From Microbispora catharanthi (GTDB lineage: Bacteria; Actinomycetota; Actinomycetes; Streptosporangiales; Streptosporangiaceae), in the NCBI RefSeq assembly GCF_006334915.2, contig NZ_VDMA02000008.1:304426-368425 (forward strand): a stretch of 64,000 nt of DNA, given 5' to 3'. The position numbers and the translations under genes are program-made. Positions 50,531 through 58,678 of this stretch are shown one piece after another (within the stretch, counting starts at the first letter, position 1; each line of letters opens with the position of its first letter). The notes under the pieces were generated by a model. The model saw nothing but the letters and a program-made list of their open reading frames with translations, ran no database searches and had not been told where the DNA came from.

Positions 50531-50599
50531 CTGTGGACACCCGGCCTGGCTGTGGACACCCGGCCTGGCTTGGACACCCGGCCTGGCTGTGGACAACGG
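50531..50599. repeat. Tandem 19-bp repeats
   Basis: CTGTGGACACCCGGCCTGG occurs twice in tandem, followed by an 18-bp copy lacking one G and a partial fourth copy (CTGTGGACAACGG). The array fills the gap before the phosphoesterase gene. Confidence 0.75.
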
Positions 50600-50674
50600 A
50601 CGCGGCTGTCGGCGTGAGCTCGTAGCATCGTCGTCAGCCGGCCCTTGATCGCCAGCCGGTCGAGGGGAGTTCTC

Positions 50675-51997
50675 GTGGGGTTCGTCGGCATGATTTTGAC
50701 GGCCGTCGTCGTTGTGCACGTCTATCTGTGGCGGCGGCTCGTCAGGGCGTCGACGACGCCGGGATCGCGTCCGCGCCGGGCGCTGACGTGGGCGCTCGTG
50801 ATCCTCGCCGCCCTGATGGTGGTGACCTTCGCCGGGAGCCGGCTCGGCCTCGGCATGGACGTCGAGCGGGTCGTGGCCTGGCCCGGTTACCTGTGGCTGG
50901 CCGTGATGTTCTACCTGTTCGTGTTCGGCCTGGTCATGGAGGTGCCCCGGGCGGTCGCGACGTTCGTCGTGTCCAGACGCCGCCGTACGGCCGAAACCGC
51001 GGCCCCGGCCGAGCGGGCCGAGGAGGAGACGGCGCCGGTGGACGAGGTGGTCCTCGCCGGAGCGGCGGCCGGGGGAGGCGCCACCGCTCACGGCACGGCC
51101 ACGACAGGCAGGCCGGCGGTGGAGGGGGCCGCGGCGGACGCCCCGGCGATCGACCGCCGGTTGTTCATCTCCCGTACGGCCTCCGCGGTCGTGGCCGCGG
51201 GAGCGCTCGCGACCGTGGGGTATGGCGTGAGCCGGGCCCTCGGCGATCCGGTGATCGAGCGGGTGCCGATTCGCCTGCCCCGGCTCGACCCCCGGATGAG
51301 CGGGCTGCGCATCGCGGTCGTCAGCGACATCCACCTCGGCCCGCTGAGCGGCCGGGGGCACACCGAGCGGATCGTCCGGATGATCAATGGCCTGGAGGCC
51401 GACGCGGTGACGATCGTGGGCGACCTGGTGGACGGCACGGTCGCCGAGCTCGGCCGTCTCGCCACGCCCCTCAGGTCCCTCGAATCCCGCTACGGCGCGT
51501 ATTTCGTGACCGGCAACCACGAGTACTACACCGCCGCGGGCCCCCAGGAATGGATCGAGGAGTTGCGCTCGCTGGGCGTCCGGTCGCTGCGCAACGAGCG
51601 GGTCGAGATCCGGCACGCGGGAGCCGCACTGGACCTCGCGGGCGTCAACGACCTCAACGGCGTGCCGTCGGGCGACGGCCCGGACCTCGACAAGGCGCTC
51701 GGGGGCCGCGACGCGAACCGCCCCGTCGTGCTCATGGCCCACCAGCCCGTCCAGGTGACGCAGGCCGCCGCGCACGGCGTCGATCTCCAGCTGTCCGGGC
51801 ACACCCACGGTGGGCAGATGGCGCCGTTCAACCTGCTCGTGCCGCTGCAGCAGCCCGTGGTGGCGGGGCTGGCGAGCGTGCCGCGCACGGGCGGCGGCGA
51901 CACCCAGGTCTACGTGACACGAGGTGCGGGCTTCTGGGGGCCGCCGGTCCGGGTGGGCGCGCCGCCCGAGATCACCCTCATCGAGCTGCGCACCTGA
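50675..51997 (+). CDS. Membrane-anchored metallophosphoesterase
   Basis: A 440-aa calcineurin-like phosphoesterase. Three N-terminal membrane segments (about 1-17, 37-58, 72-92) and a fourth near 168-190 precede the catalytic domain at about 205-440. Metal motifs are VVSDIHLG, IVGDLVDG, VTGNHEYY, MAHQP and SGHTHGGQ. An RRLFIS element precedes the last membrane segment, which resembles a Tat-like internal signal. The GTG at 50675 has GAGGGGAG upstream. It belongs to the YkuE-like class acting outside the membrane on an unknown phosphoester. Confidence 0.9.
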   Translation: MGFVGMILTAVVVVHVYLWRRLVRASTTPGSRPRRALTWALVILAALMVVTFAGSRLGLGMDVERVVAWPGYLWLAVMFYLFVFGLVMEVPRAVATFVVSRRRRTAETAAPAERAEEETAPVDEVVLAGAAAGGGATAHGTATTGRPAVEGAAADAPAIDRRLFISRTASAVVAAGALATVGYGVSRALGDPVIERVPIRLPRLDPRMSGLRIAVVSDIHLGPLSGRGHTERIVRMINGLEADAVTIVGDLVDGTVAELGRLATPLRSLESRYGAYFVTGNHEYYTAAGPQEWIEELRSLGVRSLRNERVEIRHAGAALDLAGVNDLNGVPSGDGPDLDKALGGRDANRPVVLMAHQPVQVTQAAAHGVDLQLSGHTHGGQMAPFNLLVPLQQPVVAGLASVPRTGGGDTQVYVTRGAGFWGPPVRVGAPPEITLIELRT

Positions 51998-52152
51998 CCG
52001 CGCCGGGTCCCCGGAAGCGGAATCGGGCAGAGCATTGGCGCCATCTCGACAGCGAGGACGAGGCGGACGTAATACCCTCAGGCGACGGGCAGGCCCCAGC
52101 GGCCCGCTCGTCCGTCTCCCAAGCCCAGCGAGCACCTGGATACGCTGACATC

Positions 52153-54216
52153 ATGAGCACCACTGGCCGGGCCGCCGCGCGCCGCAAGCAGCCGCACGTG
52201 CTGGCGAACGCGCCGTTCCGCAGGCTGTGGACGGCGATGGCGACGTGCAGCCTCGGCGACTGGCTCAACATCATCGCGCTGACCGCCCTGGCCGGTAACC
52301 TGACCGCGGGGTCCGGCTTCCAGGCGCAGAGCCTCGCCATCGGCGGCGTCTTCGTCGCCAAGATGCTGCCCGCGATCCTGCTCGGCCCGCTCGCTGGAGC
52401 GGTGGCCGACCGGTTCGACCGCAGGCTGACGATGGTCGTCGCCGACCTCGCCAGGTTCGCGGTGGTGTTGTCGATCCCGCTGGTCGGCAACTACCAGTGG
52501 GTGATCATCGCGACGTTCCTGGTCGAGTGCGTCAACCTCTTCTGGGTGCCGGCCAAGGACGCCACCGTGCCCAACCTCGTGCCCAAGGAGCGGCTCGAGG
52601 AGGCCAACCAGCTCAACCTCCTCGTCACGTACGGCACCGCCCCCGTGGCCGCGGCGCTGTTCGCGATCGTGTCGGGCGTGGTCACGACGATCTCGGCGGC
52701 CGCCCCGTCGTTCGACGTCGCGGCCACCAGCGTCGCGCTGTACGCCAACGCGCTGGCCTACCTCGCCTCCGCCGTGATGGTCTTCACACTGCGGGCCATT
52801 CCGAAGAACCACATCAGCCACGTGTCCACGCCCTCGGTGCTCCGGCAGATCACCGAGGGATGGCGGTTCGTCGGCGGCAATCGCATCGTGCGCGGCCTGA
52901 TCATCGGCATGCTCGGGGCGTTCGCCGCCGGGGGCGCCGTCGTCGGCGTCGCCAAGGCGTACGTGCAGGCCCTGGGCGGCGGTGACGCGGGGTACGGCAC
53001 CGTGTTCTGCGCCGTCTTCCTCGGCATGGCGTTCGGCATGTTCTTCGGCCTGCGGCTGCTGAAGGGCCTGTCCAGGCGGCGGCTGTTCGGGCTGTCGATC
53101 GTGCTCGCGGGGCTGACGCTGGCCGCCGTCGCGCTCATCCAGAACCTGGTCGTCGTGGTCGTGCTGACCGTGCTGCTGGGCGCCTGCGCCGGCATCGCCT
53201 GGATCATCGGCTACACGGTGATCGGCCTGGAGGTGGAGGACGGGCTGCGCGGCCGCACGTTCTCCTTCCTGCAGTCGCTGGCCCGGGTGGTGCTGCTGCT
53301 GGTCGTGGCGGTGGCCTCGACGCTGGCCGCGCTGTTCGGCACGCACGCCCTCGGGGTCGCCGGCATCAGCTACCGCTTCGACGGCACGAACCTCGTGCTG
53401 CTCCTGGGCGCGTTGCTGGCGATCGCCGTCGGGGTGGTCGCGCTGCGGCACATGGACGACCGGCCGGGGGTTCCCATCGCGGTCGACCTGCTGACCGCTC
53501 TGCGCGGGCGGCGGTTCGTGCCGGAGGAGGCGGACCCCGAGCGCGGTCTGTTCATCGCCTTCGAGGGCGGCGAGGGCTCGGGCAAGACCACCCAGTCGCG
53601 GCTGCTCGCGATCTGGCTGCGCGACCAGGGCTTCGACGTCGTGCAGACCCGCGAGCCGGGCTCGACGAAGGTCGGCATGCGGCTGCGGGCGATCCTGCTC
53701 GACGCCGCCCACCAGGGCCTGTCCCCGCGGGCCGAGGCCATGCTGTACGCCGCCGACCGGGCCGAGCACGTGGAGAAGGTCATCAGGCCCGCCCTGCAGC
53801 GCGGCTCGACGGTGATCTCCGACAGGTACGTGGACTCGTCCCTGGCCTACCAGGGCGCCGGGCGGTCGCTCGACCAGGAGGACGTCGCGCGGATCAACAG
53901 GTGGGCGACGGGCGGGCTCGTCCCCGACCTGACCGTGCTCATCGACGTGCCGCCCGCGGTCGGGCTGCGGCGGATGGCCTCGCCCGCCGACCGCATCGAA
54001 GCCGAGCCGCTGGAGTTCCACGAGCGGGTGCGGCGGGAGTTCCGGGCGCTGGCCGCGGCCGATCCCGACCGCTACCTCATGGTGGACGGCACGCTTGACC
54101 AGCGGGAGGTGACGCGCCTGATCCAGGACCGGGTGCGTGAGATCCTGCCCGACCCGGTGCCGCAGGAGGCCGAGGAGGCCACCGGCACGATGCCCGCCAT
54201 CCGCGACTTCGGGTAG
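52153..54216 (+). CDS. tmk: MFS transporter-thymidylate kinase fusion
   Basis: A 687-aa protein. Residues about 15-440 are a 12-segment MFS permease-like domain (FRRLWTAMATCSLGDWLNII, AGAVADRFDRRLTMVVADLARF). Residues about 464-670 form dTMP kinase, with P-loop FEGGEGSGKTT at about 470-480, TREPGST, the DRYVDSSLAYQG motif and LTVLIDVPP. It phosphorylates dTMP to dTDP. Such fusions are known in actinomycetes; the role of the transporter half is unclear. No ribosome site precedes the ATG, but TACGCT at 52141-52146 would start transcription on the A of the ATG, so the mRNA is probably leaderless. Confidence 0.93.
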   Translation: MSTTGRAAARRKQPHVLANAPFRRLWTAMATCSLGDWLNIIALTALAGNLTAGSGFQAQSLAIGGVFVAKMLPAILLGPLAGAVADRFDRRLTMVVADLARFAVVLSIPLVGNYQWVIIATFLVECVNLFWVPAKDATVPNLVPKERLEEANQLNLLVTYGTAPVAAALFAIVSGVVTTISAAAPSFDVAATSVALYANALAYLASAVMVFTLRAIPKNHISHVSTPSVLRQITEGWRFVGGNRIVRGLIIGMLGAFAAGGAVVGVAKAYVQALGGGDAGYGTVFCAVFLGMAFGMFFGLRLLKGLSRRRLFGLSIVLAGLTLAAVALIQNLVVVVVLTVLLGACAGIAWIIGYTVIGLEVEDGLRGRTFSFLQSLARVVLLLVVAVASTLAALFGTHALGVAGISYRFDGTNLVLLLGALLAIAVGVVALRHMDDRPGVPIAVDLLTALRGRRFVPEEADPERGLFIAFEGGEGSGKTTQSRLLAIWLRDQGFDVVQTREPGSTKVGMRLRAILLDAAHQGLSPRAEAMLYAADRAEHVEKVIRPALQRGSTVISDRYVDSSLAYQGAGRSLDQEDVARINRWATGGLVPDLTVLIDVPPAVGLRRMASPADRIEAEPLEFHERVRREFRALAAADPDRYLMVDGTLDQREVTRLIQDRVREILPDPVPQEAEEATGTMPAIRDFG

Positions 54217-54222
54217 CCGCAC

Positions 54223-55395
54223 ATGACCGTTTTCGGGGATCTGATCGGGCAGGACCGGGCGATCGACGTGATGCGGCGGGCCGCGTCGGCCGCCGCGGAG
54301 GCCATCGCCGGAGGCCGCGGCACGGGCATGACCCACGCCTGGCTGTTCACCGGGCCGGCCCTGCGGTCCGCGGCCGCCACGGCGTTCGCGGCCTCGCTGC
54401 TCTGCCCCGACCAGGGGTGCGGCCACTGCGACGACTGCCATCAGGTCGAGGTCGGCTCGCACCCGGACGTCACGTTCGTCCGGCCCGAGGGCCTGTCGTA
54501 CAGCGTGCGCCAGACGCGCGAACTCGTGCTCAAGGCGGCGGGGGCGCCCACACTCGGCCGGTGGCGGATCGTGCTGTTCGATGACGCCGACCGGGTGACG
54601 GAGGCGGCGGCCAACGCGCTGCTCAAGGCCATCGAGGAGCCGCCGCCGCGGACCGTGTGGCTGCTGTGCGCGCCCTCCCCGGACGACATGATCATCACGA
54701 TCCGCTCGCGCTGCCGGGTCGTGACGCTGGGCACGCCCTCCACCGAGGCGGTCGCGAACGTGCTGGTGACCCGCGACGGGGTGCCCCACGACGTGGCGCT
54801 CGACGCCGCGCGGGCGGCCCAGGGGGACATCGGCCGGGCGCGGCGGCTCGCGCTGGACGAGGAGGCGCGGCGCCGGCGCGACGACGTGCTGTCGATCCCC
54901 CGGTCGCTGACCGGTGTGGCGGAGTGCATCACCGCCGCCGAGCGGCTGGTGAAGACCTCCACCGAGGACGCGGACGCGGCCACGACCGCGTTGAACGAGG
55001 TCGAGACCGCCGAGCTGCGCAAGGTCTACGGCGAGGGCTCCTCCGGCAAGGGGCTCAACAAGGGCCTCGTGCGGGGCGGCGCGGGAGCGCTCAAGGAACT
55101 CGAGACGATGCAGAAGTCGCGGGCGACCCGCATCAAGCGGGACTCCCTCGACCTCGCGCTGCTCGAACTCGTGGCGTTCTACCGCGACGTGCTGGCCGTG
55201 CAGTTCGGGGCCCCGGTCGAGCTGGCCAACGAGGACCGCAGGCACGAGGTGGAGGCGGTCGCGCGCGCGTCCACCGCCGAGCAGACGCTCCGCCGTACGG
55301 ATGCGATCATGAAGTGCCGGGAGCGGCTGGCGGCCAATGTGAACCCGCAGATCGCGGTCGAGGCCATGACCCTCGCTCTCCGCTCGCCCGCATAG
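54223..55395 (+). CDS. holB: DNA polymerase III delta-prime subunit
   Basis: Clamp-loader subunit of 390 aa. The AAA+ fold has a degenerate P-loop (FTGPALRSAAA), as expected for delta-prime, which does not hydrolyse ATP. A zinc-binding cluster CPDQGCGHCDDC is near 61-72. The sensor region FDDADRVTEAAANALLKAIEE, followed by PPPRTVWLL and ITIRSRC, is clear. It starts 6 bp after tmk and is cotranscribed, as in many Gram-positive genomes. Confidence 0.95.
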   Translation: MTVFGDLIGQDRAIDVMRRAASAAAEAIAGGRGTGMTHAWLFTGPALRSAAATAFAASLLCPDQGCGHCDDCHQVEVGSHPDVTFVRPEGLSYSVRQTRELVLKAAGAPTLGRWRIVLFDDADRVTEAAANALLKAIEEPPPRTVWLLCAPSPDDMIITIRSRCRVVTLGTPSTEAVANVLVTRDGVPHDVALDAARAAQGDIGRARRLALDEEARRRRDDVLSIPRSLTGVAECITAAERLVKTSTEDADAATTALNEVETAELRKVYGEGSSGKGLNKGLVRGGAGALKELETMQKSRATRIKRDSLDLALLELVAFYRDVLAVQFGAPVELANEDRRHEVEAVARASTAEQTLRRTDAIMKCRERLAANVNPQIAVEAMTLALRSPA

Positions 55396-55435
55396 GACGC
55401 GAGCAACCCCGGCGGGCGTACGGCGTCTCTGGTAC

Positions 55436-55993
55436 ATGAAGGCCGAAACGCTCGATCTCGATCAGCAATCCGGGGGGCCCGTGAGTGTCCCGCCCCTGTC
55501 GGCGGGCGCCGACGACACGATCAGCGGGCTCTACGCCGAGCACGCCCTCGGCCTCACCCGGCTGGCCCTGATCATGGTCGGCGACCGGGAGAGCGCCGAG
55601 GATGTGGTGCAGGAGGCGTTCCTCGGCCTGCACCGGCGCTTCGACGGCCTGCGTGACCGGGACAAGGCGCTCGTCTACGTGCGTGCCGCGGTGCTGAACA
55701 ACGCCCGCTCCGTGCTGCGCAGGCGGCGGCTGCCGTCCTGGTTCGCCGGCACGTACGACCCGCCCGTCTGGTCGGCCGAGTCGGCCGCGATCCTCGGCGC
55801 GGAGCGGCGGGAGGTCATGGAGGCCCTCCACCGCCTGCCCCCGCGCCAGCGGGAGGCCCTGGTCCTGCGCTACTACGCCGAGCTGTCCGAAGAGGAGACG
55901 GCCCGGGTCATGAAGATCAGCCGGGGCACCGTGAAGTCCACCACCTCCCGGGCGCTCGACGCGCTCGGCCGCCTCCTGGGAGAGACCCGATGA
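55436..55993 (+). CDS. ECF-type (SigE-family) RNA polymerase sigma factor
   Basis: Sigma factor of 185 aa. Region 2 has LYAEHALGLTRLALIMVGDR with DRESAEDVVQEAFLGLHRRF. Region 4 has LHRLPPRQREALVLRYYAEL, then SEEETARVMKISRGTVKSTT. ATG 55436 lacks a ribosome site; GTG 55481, behind GGGGGG, is an alternative start. The stop overlaps the start of the membrane protein downstream (ATGA), the usual sigma/anti-sigma pairing. It lies 40 bp after holB. Confidence 0.88.
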   Translation: MKAETLDLDQQSGGPVSVPPLSAGADDTISGLYAEHALGLTRLALIMVGDRESAEDVVQEAFLGLHRRFDGLRDRDKALVYVRAAVLNNARSVLRRRRLPSWFAGTYDPPVWSAESAAILGAERREVMEALHRLPPRQREALVLRYYAELSEEETARVMKISRGTVKSTTSRALDALGRLLGETR

Positions 55994-57549
55994 ACGACGA
56001 CGTCATCCGCCGGTTGCAGGACGCCGCCCACGCGGTGGGGGAGACGGTCGAGGCCGTCCCGCCGTTCGACCCGGCCGCCGCGCCCGCCCGCCGTACGCCT
56101 GCGGGCTCCAGGCGGACGAGGTCCTGGTTGATTCCGGTCGCGGCGGCGGCCGCCGTGACGGTCGCGGTCGCGGGCGGGGCGGTCGTCGCGCGCCACGGCG
56201 GCGGGACCATGGACACGGCCGCCGGCACGACGGCGGGCCCCGCCGCCCAGCCGTCCTTTCTCGTGCAGATCCGCTCCGGGGACATGGCGGTCAGGAGCGT
56301 CGCCGACGGCCACGTGACGGCCACGGTGCCGGGACCGGGGGGCGAGCGGTTCACCCAGGTGCAGGCCACCCGGGACAACCGGCTCTTCTACGCCGTGACC
56401 GAGCAGGACACGTGCCGGTCCCGCTTCTACCGGTTCAGTCTCAGCGACAGCGGGGAGGTCGCCTCCATCGGCGCGCTCCCGTTCACGCCGCCGGAGGGCA
56501 CCGCCGTCACCTCGCTCGCGGTGAACGGGGACGGCTCCACGCTGGCCTACGGGCTGTCTTCCTGTGCTCCGGGCGGTAAGGGCGCCTCTCTGGTCGTCAC
56601 GGATACGGCGACCGGTGACAGCCGCACCTGGACGTCCGCGCACACGTCGGCCGTCCGGGACGTCTCGATGAGCGAGGACGGGCGCACCCTCGTGTTTCGC
56701 CGGGCTGCTGCGGTCTGGGGCACGTCGACGGAGGCGATCACGGAGTCGGCCGTCCCGACGGAAGCGCCCCCGAAGCCGGAAGCCGCCGCGGAGCCGGAAG
56801 CCACGCCGGAGACGACCTCCGGATCCCCCGCCGCCGTGGAATCGGCTCTCCCACAGGACGACGGCGACGTCCTGCCGGAGTCGCGCGTGACCCCGGAAGA
56901 ACCGGGGACGGCGCCGTTCCCGGCTGCTTCGGCGGAACCGGAGGCGGGGGCCGCGCCGCGAGAGCAGCCTGTGACGGAGTCGGCTGAGCCCTCCGCTCCG
57001 CCGCTGCCCAAGGGGTGGACCTGCCTGATACCGGCCAGCACGGTGGAGAATCCGACGGAGAATCCGGCCTCGGGCACGACGCCTTCCTCCGCTAGCCCGG
57101 CGACGGGGGTCGCCTGGGAGTGCTCGATGTCCCGCACCGTGTGGGTGCTCGACACGGGCACCTCCGAGGGCCTCGACGACGTGCGTGCGATCACGCTGGG
57201 GGGATCGTCCGCCCCGACGACGGGCGGGGTCCATGACGTCGCCCTCACGCCGGACGGAGGACGCGTCCTGGCTACGGTGGGCTGGAGCAGGCTGGCGCAG
57301 GTGCAGGGTGTGACCAAGCTCGCGGGGGCCGTCGCCGAGGTCGTGGCGTACGACGTCGGCACCGGGCAGGCCGTACAGACCCTCTATCGCGATGAGGAAA
57401 GACGGCCTCTCTTCGAGCGTGTCGACGTGGACGGCACCGGGCGGTTCGTGCTGGTGGTCGGGCCGGACGAGACGGGACAGGTGACGGAATCCGGATATCG
57501 CACGCTGTTCACGGACGACGGCGGCGTCGCGCGGACGGCGGCCTGGTAG
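55990..57549 (+). CDS. Membrane protein with extracytoplasmic beta-propeller, probable anti-sigma partner
   Basis: A 519-aa single-pass protein. Residues 1-44 are a short cytoplasmic part, the membrane helix is at about 45-67, and the outer part contains blades of a WD40/TolB-like propeller (SGDMAVRSVADGHVTATVPG, TSLAVNGDGSTLAYGL, VHDVALTPDGGRVLATVG). Residues about 250-380 are a disordered Pro/Glu/Ala/Thr-rich insertion. No zinc-binding anti-sigma motif is present. Coupling to the ECF sigma gene suggests it senses a surface signal and controls that sigma factor; this is inference from position. Confidence 0.82.
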   Translation: MNDDVIRRLQDAAHAVGETVEAVPPFDPAAAPARRTPAGSRRTRSWLIPVAAAAAVTVAVAGGAVVARHGGGTMDTAAGTTAGPAAQPSFLVQIRSGDMAVRSVADGHVTATVPGPGGERFTQVQATRDNRLFYAVTEQDTCRSRFYRFSLSDSGEVASIGALPFTPPEGTAVTSLAVNGDGSTLAYGLSSCAPGGKGASLVVTDTATGDSRTWTSAHTSAVRDVSMSEDGRTLVFRRAAAVWGTSTEAITESAVPTEAPPKPEAAAEPEATPETTSGSPAAVESALPQDDGDVLPESRVTPEEPGTAPFPAASAEPEAGAAPREQPVTESAEPSAPPLPKGWTCLIPASTVENPTENPASGTTPSSASPATGVAWECSMSRTVWVLDTGTSEGLDDVRAITLGGSSAPTTGGVHDVALTPDGGRVLATVGWSRLAQVQGVTKLAGAVAEVVAYDVGTGQAVQTLYRDEERRPLFERVDVDGTGRFVLVVGPDETGQVTESGYRTLFTDDGGVARTAAW

Positions 57550-57625
57550 GCGGCCTGTAGGCGGAGTCCTCCGGCGGGCCGGGTCTCCCGGTCCGCCGGA
57601 GGTTGTCCACAGGCGATGATTGCCG

Positions 57626-57646
57626 GTGCCGTACGGCACGTATGGT
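57626..57646 (+). promoter_or_regulatory. Palindrome and -10 box before ricT
   Basis: GTGCCGTACGGCAC is a perfect 14-bp palindrome at 57626-57639, directly followed by a TATGGT box at 57641-57646. TTGCCG at 57620-57625 is a possible -35 element, 15 bp away. Confidence 0.4.
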
Positions 57647-57689
57647 GGGTTCGGACGCGTTAGCCGTACGGATCGAGGAGGGCCGGCGC

Positions 57690-58547
57690 TTGGGCATGAT
57701 GATGGCGGTGAGCTTCACCCGCTATGGACGGCTCTACTACCTCGATCCGGGCGGCCACTCTCCCAAGGTGGGCGACAAGGTCCTCGTGCCGACCGACTCC
57801 GGGCCCGAGGTCGCCGAGTGCGTGTGGGCGCCGCAGTACGTGAGCGAGGACGTCGAGGGCCTGCCCGTCTGCCAGGGCGTCGCGGCCGAGGAGCACCTGG
57901 CCCGTGACGAGACCAACCGCCGCCGCAGGGCGGAGGCCCGCAGCGTGTCCAAGCGCCTGATCAAACGGCACGAGCTGCCGATGAAGGTGGTCGGCGTCGA
58001 CTACCTGGACGCCGACAACGTCTACACCGTGTACTTCTCCGCGCCTCACCGGGTCGACTTCCGGGCGCTCGTGCGCGATCTGGCCCGCAACCTGCGTGCC
58101 CGGGTCGAGCTGCGGCAGATCGGCCCGCGTGACGAGGCCAGGCTCCAGGGTGGCATCGGCCCCTGCGGACGCGACCTGTGCTGCGCGACGTTTCTCAAGG
58201 ACTTCGAGCCGGTCTCGGTGCGGATGGCCAAGGACCAGGACCTGCCGGTCAACCCGCTCAGGATCGCGGGCGCCTGCGGCCGGCTGATGTGCTGCCTGAA
58301 GTACGAGCACCCGCTCTACCAGGAGTTCCGGGCGTCGGCGCCGCGCACGGGCCTCGCGGTGGACACCCCGCAGGGTCCGGGCACGGTGGTGGGGCACAAC
58401 GTGCCGTCCGACTCCGTCATCGTCCGCCTCAACGAGGGCGGCCGCCGCTGCGCCTGCTCCAAGGCCAGCGTCTGCGCCCCACGCAAGCAGCATGACGCGA
58501 TGTACGGCGACGCGCAGGCGGTGGCCGTGAGCGATCCCGAGGAGTAG
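57690..58547 (+). CDS. ricT: PSP1 domain protein RicT
   Basis: A 285-aa protein of the YaaT/RicT (PSP1) family, a subunit of the Ric complex that promotes RNA processing by RNase Y in Bacillus; the actinobacterial role is less clear. Cysteine motifs GIGPCGRDLCCATFL and GACGRLMCCLKYEHP could bind an Fe-S cluster; a third group, CACSKASVC, is near the end. TTG 57690 is chosen because GAGGAGG lies eight bases upstream; ATG 57696 is the alternative. The tmk - holB - ricT order is conserved, but here the sigma/anti-sigma pair intervenes. Confidence 0.88.
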   Translation: MGMMMAVSFTRYGRLYYLDPGGHSPKVGDKVLVPTDSGPEVAECVWAPQYVSEDVEGLPVCQGVAAEEHLARDETNRRRRAEARSVSKRLIKRHELPMKVVGVDYLDADNVYTVYFSAPHRVDFRALVRDLARNLRARVELRQIGPRDEARLQGGIGPCGRDLCCATFLKDFEPVSVRMAKDQDLPVNPLRIAGACGRLMCCLKYEHPLYQEFRASAPRTGLAVDTPQGPGTVVGHNVPSDSVIVRLNEGGRRCACSKASVCAPRKQHDAMYGDAQAVAVSDPEE

Positions 58548-58650
58548 CGGGCGGAGGCGACGCCGCGGGCGGCGCGAACAGCAGGTAGCCGCGGTCGTTC
58601 GGGTCGAGAAGGCGGGCCTTGACGGCCTGCCGATCGTTGACGAGCTTCAC
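58429..58650 (-). CDS. Possible small protein or gene remnant antisense to the end of ricT
   Basis: A GTG at 58650 has an excellent ribosome site (GGAAGGGA, six bases upstream). The first 30 residues (MKLVNDRQAVKARLLDPNDR, GYLLFAPPAA) look protein-like, but the rest becomes Arg/Pro-rich where it overlaps ricT on the opposite strand. It may be a very short gene whose true end has been lost, or a remnant. Confidence 0.25.
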   Translation of the reverse strand: MKLVNDRQAVKARLLDPNDRGYLLFAPPAASPPPATPRDRSRPPPARRRTSRHAACVGRRRWPWSRRSGGRPR

Positions 58651-58678
58651 GAGGCGTCCCTTCCGGTGGGGTGGGCGT

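Noticed and set aside
47483..52135. A 1550-codon open frame on the minus strand across topA and the phosphoesterase gene
   Set aside because: It is antisense to clearly recognisable genes, has Arg/Val/His/Asp-rich composition without domains, and is a typical high-GC shadow.
50728..52152. A 475-codon N-terminal extension of the MFS-Tmk fusion
   Set aside because: It runs through the phosphoesterase gene in another frame and is Arg/Gly/Pro-rich; the MFS domain starts properly at 52153.
52078..55437. A 1119-codon minus-strand frame over tmk and holB
   Set aside because: Antisense shadow of conserved genes; no motif or ribosome site.
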